The notes beneath the pieces were generated by a model. The model saw only the letters and a list, made by a program, of their open reading frames with translations, did no database searches and was not told the origin of the DNA. The translations under genes were made by a program, and so were the position numbers. From contig NZ_AUIP01000015.1 in NCBI RefSeq assembly GCF_000423765.1, positions 16,299-80,298 on the forward strand: a stretch of 64,000 nt of DNA, given 5' to 3'. Every line of letters starts with the position of its first letter. The first letter of the stretch is position 1. Below are positions 60,383-64,000 of the stretch, piece by piece. Source of the DNA: Streptococcus porci DSM 23759 (GTDB lineage Bacteria; Bacillota; Bacilli; Lactobacillales; Streptococcaceae).

Positions 60383-60400
60383 GGGAGGACAGCACATGAC

Positions 60401-61255
60401 ATGATGATGAATTTTACGTCACCTTTTGTATTTCTAGCCTCTGAAAAAGTATCTAGTGATAGCCTATTTGAAGGGTTTCAAGTGGATTTAGAATCAACCG
60501 CCAACTTGGTTAAGTCACTAGCGGACTTTAATCCGACGGTGTGGTCTTACATGACAGCCATTACCAAGGGGATTATGCAGCCCTTGGGAGTAGCTATTCT
60601 TGCGGTAGTTCTTGTACTTGAATTTTCAAAAATGGCCAAGAAAATCGCAAACTCAGCCGGTGCAATGACCTTTGAAGCCATAGCACCTATGATTGTCAGC
60701 TACATCATGGTCGCGGTCGTGATTACCAATACGACGGTTATTGTGGAAGCCATTGTTGCCATTGCCTCTTATGTTATTGAACAAGTGGCAAGTCTTGTCA
60801 CGAATGGTGGTGCTAATTATGATACCATCTCAGGCATTAAGGGATCTGGAATTGTAGGAAAAATGATTATTGGCTTTTTTGCGATTCTCATTTGGTTGGT
60901 ACGAATGGCCAGTATCATGGTTGTCAATATCTTGATTACCATTCGCTTTATCCAACTCTATCTGATGATTCCTTTTGCCCCTGTTACCATTCCGACCTTC
61001 CTTAGTGATGACTGGAGAAGTGTTGGGATTGGTTACCTTAAAAACATCATGGTCTATGCCGTTCAAGGTATTTTGATTTTTCTAATTGTATCTCTTGTTC
61101 CCTTGTTTGAATCGGCTGGAAAGATTGCCGTATCAAATGGAGCTGGAGTTATGGAATCACTCGCCATTATGTTTGGTGGCTTGGTACAGGCCATCTTGTT
61201 AATCATTGCCTTAGTTGGCAGTCAACGAACCGCCCGTAGTATTTTGGGGATGTAG
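60401..61255 (+). CDS. VirB6/TrbL-like conjugation membrane protein
   Basis: The protein is 284 aa with about six to seven membrane segments and a central loop, in the place where T4SS of Gram-positive ICEs encode their VirB6-like channel component. GGGGAGG about 12 nt upstream is the only ribosome site. Three consecutive ATGs at 60401, 60404 and 60407 are all possible starts. Confidence 0.8.
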   Translation: MMMNFTSPFVFLASEKVSSDSLFEGFQVDLESTANLVKSLADFNPTVWSYMTAITKGIMQPLGVAILAVVLVLEFSKMAKKIANSAGAMTFEAIAPMIVSYIMVAVVITNTTVIVEAIVAIASYVIEQVASLVTNGGANYDTISGIKGSGIVGKMIIGFFAILIWLVRMASIMVVNILITIRFIQLYLMIPFAPVTIPTFLSDDWRSVGIGYLKNIMVYAVQGILIFLIVSLVPLFESAGKIAVSNGAGVMESLAIMFGGLVQAILLIIALVGSQRTARSILGM

Positions 61256-61316
61256 GAGGAAGGGAGTCACTATCTCGCCTCCTCTTTTTATAGCTTACTT
61301 AGATTGGAGAACATTT

Positions 61317-61670
61317 ATGAACACTCGTGTCTTTAAGGACATCTCAAAGGTTCAACACAGGGCATGGCTAGGATTTACAACTAGACAGGTTATTTTTGTA
61401 TTTCCAGCCGTCGCCATAACCATTTTGGTATTGGGCTTGAACCTATTTTACTGGCAATTTGGGGATTGGTTTGTCTATGGTTTTGTTTTTAGCTTTACCA
61501 TTCCACTCATGTTATTTGGGGTCTATCGCCCCAACGATTTACCATTTGAAACCTACCTCAAGTACCGTTTTCATTATGAACTAACAGTACCAGATCGTAC
61601 ATTTACTGGAAGAAAAGGAGACCAACGTGAAAAAATTAAAACACTCAATGAAACCAAAGACATCTTCTAA
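61317..61670 (+). CDS. PrgI-family conjugation protein
   Basis: The protein is 117 aa from the ATG at 61317 (TTGGAGAACATTT upstream). The N terminus NTRVFKDISKVQHRAWLGFTTRQ, two adjacent membrane segments (about 32-70) and the YLKYRF tail define PrgI, a VirB3-like partner of VirB4 ATPases. Its 3' end overlaps the VirB4-like gene by 44 nt, so translation is coupled. Confidence 0.87.
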   Translation: MNTRVFKDISKVQHRAWLGFTTRQVIFVFPAVAITILVLGLNLFYWQFGDWFVYGFVFSFTIPLMLFGVYRPNDLPFETYLKYRFHYELTVPDRTFTGRKGDQREKIKTLNETKDIF

Positions 61671-63519
61671 TGACCAAAAGCAAAAGACGAAAACACAGAA
61701 GCAGGAGATCAGACCTTCTACCGTAAATACGTTAGCCTATCAAGGGCTTTTTCAGAATGGCCTTATGCAGGTCAGCCCAAGCTATTTCTCACAAACATAT
61801 CTCTTAGGAGATGTCAATTACCAAACAGTTGGCTTAGATGATAAGGGAGCTATTGTTGAGAAATATTCCGATTTAATCAATTCACTGGATGATAAGACCA
61901 ATTTCCAACTGACCATTTTCAATCAAAAGGTCAATTTGGAAAAATTCCGTAAGAGTATTCTCTATCCCTTGCAGGAAGATGGGTTTGATGCTTATCGTGA
62001 TGAATTGAATCGTATGATGGATGCCAACTTAGAGGCGGGTGAGAACAACTTTTCAGCCGTTAAGTTTCTTTCATTTGGCAAGAGCGACCAAACGCCAAAA
62101 CTAGCTTTTCGTTCACTGTCACAAATTGGGGAATATTTCAAGAGTGGCTTTTCAGAGATTGATGTATCTCTTGGTTTACTTGGTGGAGAGGAGCGAGTGA
62201 ATGTCCTTGCGGATATGTTGCGGGGTGAAAATCATTCACCGTTTTCTTACAAGGATTTGACCCTCTCAGGTCAATCCACCAAACACTTTATTGCCCCAAC
62301 CTACCTTTCCTTTAAACACAAGAATCATATTGAATTGGACGATCGATTATTACAGATTGTCTATGTTCGTGACTATGGTATGGAGCTAGGGGATAAATTT
62401 ATTCGAGACTTGATGCAGTCAGATTTGGAAGTGATGATTAGTCTACATGCCAACGGCTCTACCAAGTCTGAAACCATGACCAAGCTACGAACCAAGAAGA
62501 CCTTGATGGAATCACAAAAGATTGGTGAACAACAAAAAATGGCTCGGACTGGAATCTATTTGGAGAAGGTCGGCCATGTTCTTGAAAACAATATCGATGA
62601 AGCAGAAGCTCTCCTTCAAACCATGACCCAAACAGGAGATAAACTGTTTGACACCGTATTTCTAATTGGCGTGCTGGCGGATACTGAGGACCAACTCAAA
62701 CAATCTCTTGATATTATCAAGCAAGTTGCAGGGTCTAATGATATGATTATCGATAACTTGACCTACATGCAAGAAGCTGCTTTTAATAGTCTCTTGCCAT
62801 TTGGGAAGAACTATCTCGAAGGTGTTTCTCGGTCTCTATTGACTTCAAATATTGCCGTGAATGCACCTTGGACTTCCGTAGATATTCAGGACAAGGGTGG
62901 GAAATTTTATGGCATCAATCAAATCTCAAGTAATATCATCAGTATTGACCGTGGCAAGTTAAATACTCCGTCAGGTTTGATTTTAGGGACTTCTGGAGCG
63001 GGCAAAGGGATGGCGACAAAACACGAGATCATCTCTACTAAGCTCAAGGAAGCAGATAGTGATACTGAAATTATTATTGTTGACCCAGAAAACGAGTACA
63101 GTATTATCGGTCAAGCCTTTGGTGGGGAGAGTATTGATATTGCCCCAGATTCTACCACCTTCTTAAATGTCTTAGATCTATCAGATGAGAATATGGATGA
63201 GGATCCAGTTAAGGTCAAGTCCGAATTTCTCTTGTCTTGGATTGGAAAGCTCTTGGACCGTAAAATGGATGGTCGTGAAAAGTCCTTGATTGACCGTGTG
63301 ACACGACTCACCTATACAATTAAAAAATCTAAAGTCTTTTTGATTAAGTTTGCTTCTAAGTCTTATTTCCATAACTTCTTTTACGTTTCCGCCATTCTTT
63401 GCTGTTTCGATTTTTATGATATGGTGCAAGTCAGCACGAACACGAACCGTCTTATCTCCCATTATATCTTTTTTTGCACTGATTGGTGTATCATTTCGTT
63501 TTTCTTTTTGTGCGCCTAA
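61627..63519 (+). pseudogene. VirB4/TraE-type conjugation ATPase, C-terminally truncated
   Basis: The frame encodes 630 aa, but only about 563 residues are native. GTG start at 61627 with AAAGGAG. An N-terminal VirB4 domain is followed by Walker A GTSGAGKG (454-461, the GKG form common in this family) and VDPENEYSIIGQAFGG. Homology stops after DRVTRLTY (near 63315). Relatives continue for roughly 200 more residues with Walker B and the rest of the ATPase core. The remaining 67 codons read antisense through the omega gene and are not VirB4. Energy supply of the conjugation channel should be lost. Confidence 0.88.
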
Positions 63520-63534
63520 ATTTCCCACAATCAC
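63343..63534 (-). pseudogene. 3'-truncated omega repressor gene of inc18-type plasmid origin
   Basis: From a GTG at 63534 the minus strand encodes MIVGNLGAQKEKRNDTPIS… and VRVRADLHHIIKIETAKNGG, the omega ribbon-helix-helix repressor of pSM19035/pAMbeta1-type plasmids (71 aa). Identity ends at Met55 (63370). The following codons read EIRLRSKLN and differ from the native omega C terminus. The frame then runs open into antisense VirB4 to 63181, giving a 117-residue chimera. The second helix is replaced from residue 56 on, so repression is doubtful. Omega normally controls copy number and the delta, epsilon-zeta toxin-antitoxin functions. None of those genes is in the window. Confidence 0.85.
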
Positions 63535-63562
63535 TCACTTCTTTCTATTTCTTCTTATTCTT

Positions 63563-63591
63563 ATTTTATCATCAACAATCACAAATCACTT
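63563..63591 (-). promoter_or_regulatory. Promoter of the omega gene
   Basis: On the minus strand TGATAAAAT forms an extended -10 (TAAAAT at plus 63563-63568). The -35 position (63586-63591) falls inside the operator heptads, so bound omega would block it, as at the known P-omega. Confidence 0.6.
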
Positions 63592-63632
63592 GTGATTTGT
63601 GATAAGTGATTTGTGATAAGTGATTTGTGATT
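63577..63632. promoter_or_regulatory. Array of eight contiguous 7-bp omega operators (WATCACW heptads)
   Basis: The 56 bp divide without gaps into eight heptads. Two read forward (AATCACA, AATCACT) and six are in the complementary orientation (TGTGATT, TGTGATA, AGTGATT, TGTGATA, AGTGATT, TGTGATT). Every one fits 5'-WATCACW-3', the half-site bound by omega dimers at PcopS, P-delta and P-omega of pSM19035 (established). The array abuts the omega promoter. Confidence 0.9.
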
Positions 63633-63641
63633 AATATATAA

Positions 63642-63706
63642 AAGCCCTCTTTAAAGGGCTTCAGACTGAAGACAAAGTCCTTAGAATTGATTTTCTAAGG
63701 GCTTTT
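63642..63706. other. Two adjacent hairpins at the edge of the IS1182-family element
   Basis: AAGCCCT/AGGGCTT (63642-63661) is followed by a longer stem with arms at 63676-63686 and 63693-63703 (one G-U pair) ending in TTTT. CTTCAGACTGAAG between them is a small palindrome. They may be the terminal region of the insertion sequence and/or a terminator that keeps outside transcripts from the transposase. Confidence 0.45.
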
Positions 63707-63756
63707 CTTCGTATTTAGGAGTATAATATAAGAAAAAGGACTTATGAGGTTCTCCT

Positions 63757-64000
63757 ATGCTACACAAAGAAAAACCTGACTATAACCGCAATCAGTACGG
63801 TTTCTATACCCTTGACCAGCTTGTGCCTGCAGATCATTTCCTGCGCCAAGTGGAAGCTGTGATTGACTTCGACTTCATTTATGACCTAGTAGAAGATACC
63901 TATTCGTCTGATAATGGTCGTCCTAGTCTTGACCCTGTCATGTTAGTTAAAATTCCTCTGATTCAGTGCTTTTATGGTATTCGTTCCATGCGTCAGACCA
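63757..64000 (+). CDS. IS1182-family transposase, N-terminal part
   Basis: 81 codons are visible before the window ends. The N terminus (HKEKPDYNRNQYGFYTLDQL, LVPADHFLRQVEAVIDFDF, GRPSLDPVMLVKI) is the DUF772-type domain of IS1182/IS5-superfamily transposases common in streptococci. The catalytic domain lies outside. The frame is intact as far as seen. GAGG lies about 10 nt before the ATG. Confidence 0.87.
   Translation, partial: MLHKEKPDYNRNQYGFYTLDQLVPADHFLRQVEAVIDFDFIYDLVEDTYSSDNGRPSLDPVMLVKIPLIQCFYGIRSMRQT

Larger units (their letters stand above)
63640..64000 (+). mobile_element. IS1182-family insertion sequence, left part (runs off the window)
   Basis: The transposase start and a TATAAT (63722-63727) follow the two hairpins. 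The left boundary is placed just after the omega operator array, but its terminal inverted repeat cannot be confirmed without the right end. Confidence 0.6.

Noticed and set aside
63181..63534. A complete 117-residue minus-strand protein
   Set aside because: Only the first 55 residues are omega. The rest is a junction sequence and the antisense of VirB4, so I treat it as a truncated gene with fortuitous read-through.
63577..63632. Short tandem repeats resembling a CRISPR or satellite array
   Set aside because: The units are contiguous 7-mers of both orientations without spacers. They match the omega operator consensus and lie at the omega promoter.
63300..63760. Presence of erm(B), epsilon-zeta or delta genes
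   Set aside because: No such coding sequence is present. Only the omega part, its operator and a possible upstream footprint are seen.
53402..64000. Integrase, relaxase or origin of transfer of the ICE
   Set aside because: No recombinase or relaxase motif appears in the visible part. They probably lie beyond the right edge.

Overview
The window is low-GC Firmicute DNA and almost certainly comes from a Streptococcus. It carries a DltRS-DltXABCD cluster, a streptococcal-type aro operon (aroD-E-B-C, tyrA, aroA-K, pheA, LytR), murD-murG-divIB, fhs, an LtaS-type synthase and an rlmD/rumA gene occupied at its 3' end by an integrative and conjugative element (ICE). I cannot fix the species from sequence alone. 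Functions are assigned from recognised motifs, not from database searches.

Region 1 (1-15715) is a carbohydrate-use locus. It holds an esterase, a MurR/RpiR regulator and a compact operon of GH1 glycosidase, ChbG/YdjC deacetylase and PTS EIIBC (phosphorylating uptake). An IS30-family insertion sequence follows. Then come a GPH-family cation symporter, cytoplasmic GH2 and GH3 glycosidases, a metallo-beta-lactamase-fold hydrolase and a nucleoside-hydrolase-like/Sde182-type protein (non-phosphorylating uptake). None of the enzymes has a signal peptide, so imported oligosaccharides or glycosides are probably broken down inside the cell.

Region 2 (15716-25620) starts with about 640 bp of apparently decayed DNA. 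It continues with dltR-dltS and dltX-A-B-C-D (D-alanylation of teichoic acids; dltX is only 41 codons), a frameshifted GNAT acetyltransferase and a P-type ATPase.

Region 3 (25621-40300) is envelope and housekeeping: a membrane-anchored serine hydrolase, murD-murG-divIB, a C39-like peptidase, a divergent VTC-domain/DUF4956/lipoprotein cassette, fhs, a membrane protein and an LTA synthase-family protein.

Region 4 (40301-53401) is an rRNA methyltransferase translationally coupled to the shikimate/aromatic amino acid operon. That operon includes a YlbF-family gene and an L-2-hydroxyisocaproate dehydrogenase-like gene, and is followed by a LytR-CpsA-Psr protein and rlmD/rumA.

Region 5 (about 53360-64000) is one end of a Tn5252/ICESa2603-like ICE inserted at the 3' end of rlmD. 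It has a RepA_N-type protein, an orphan C5-cytosine methyltransferase, a Spx-like protein without the redox cysteines, a CPBP protease, a PcfB-like protein, a VirD4-type coupling protein, Maff2- and VirB6-like membrane proteins, PrgI and a VirB4-type ATPase. VirB4 is cut off after about residue 563. The DNA joined to it carries a 3'-truncated omega repressor gene, its promoter and eight contiguous 7-bp operators of the inc18 plasmid type (pSM19035/pAMbeta1), followed by an IS1182-family transposase that runs off the window. This junction is the most unusual structure I found.
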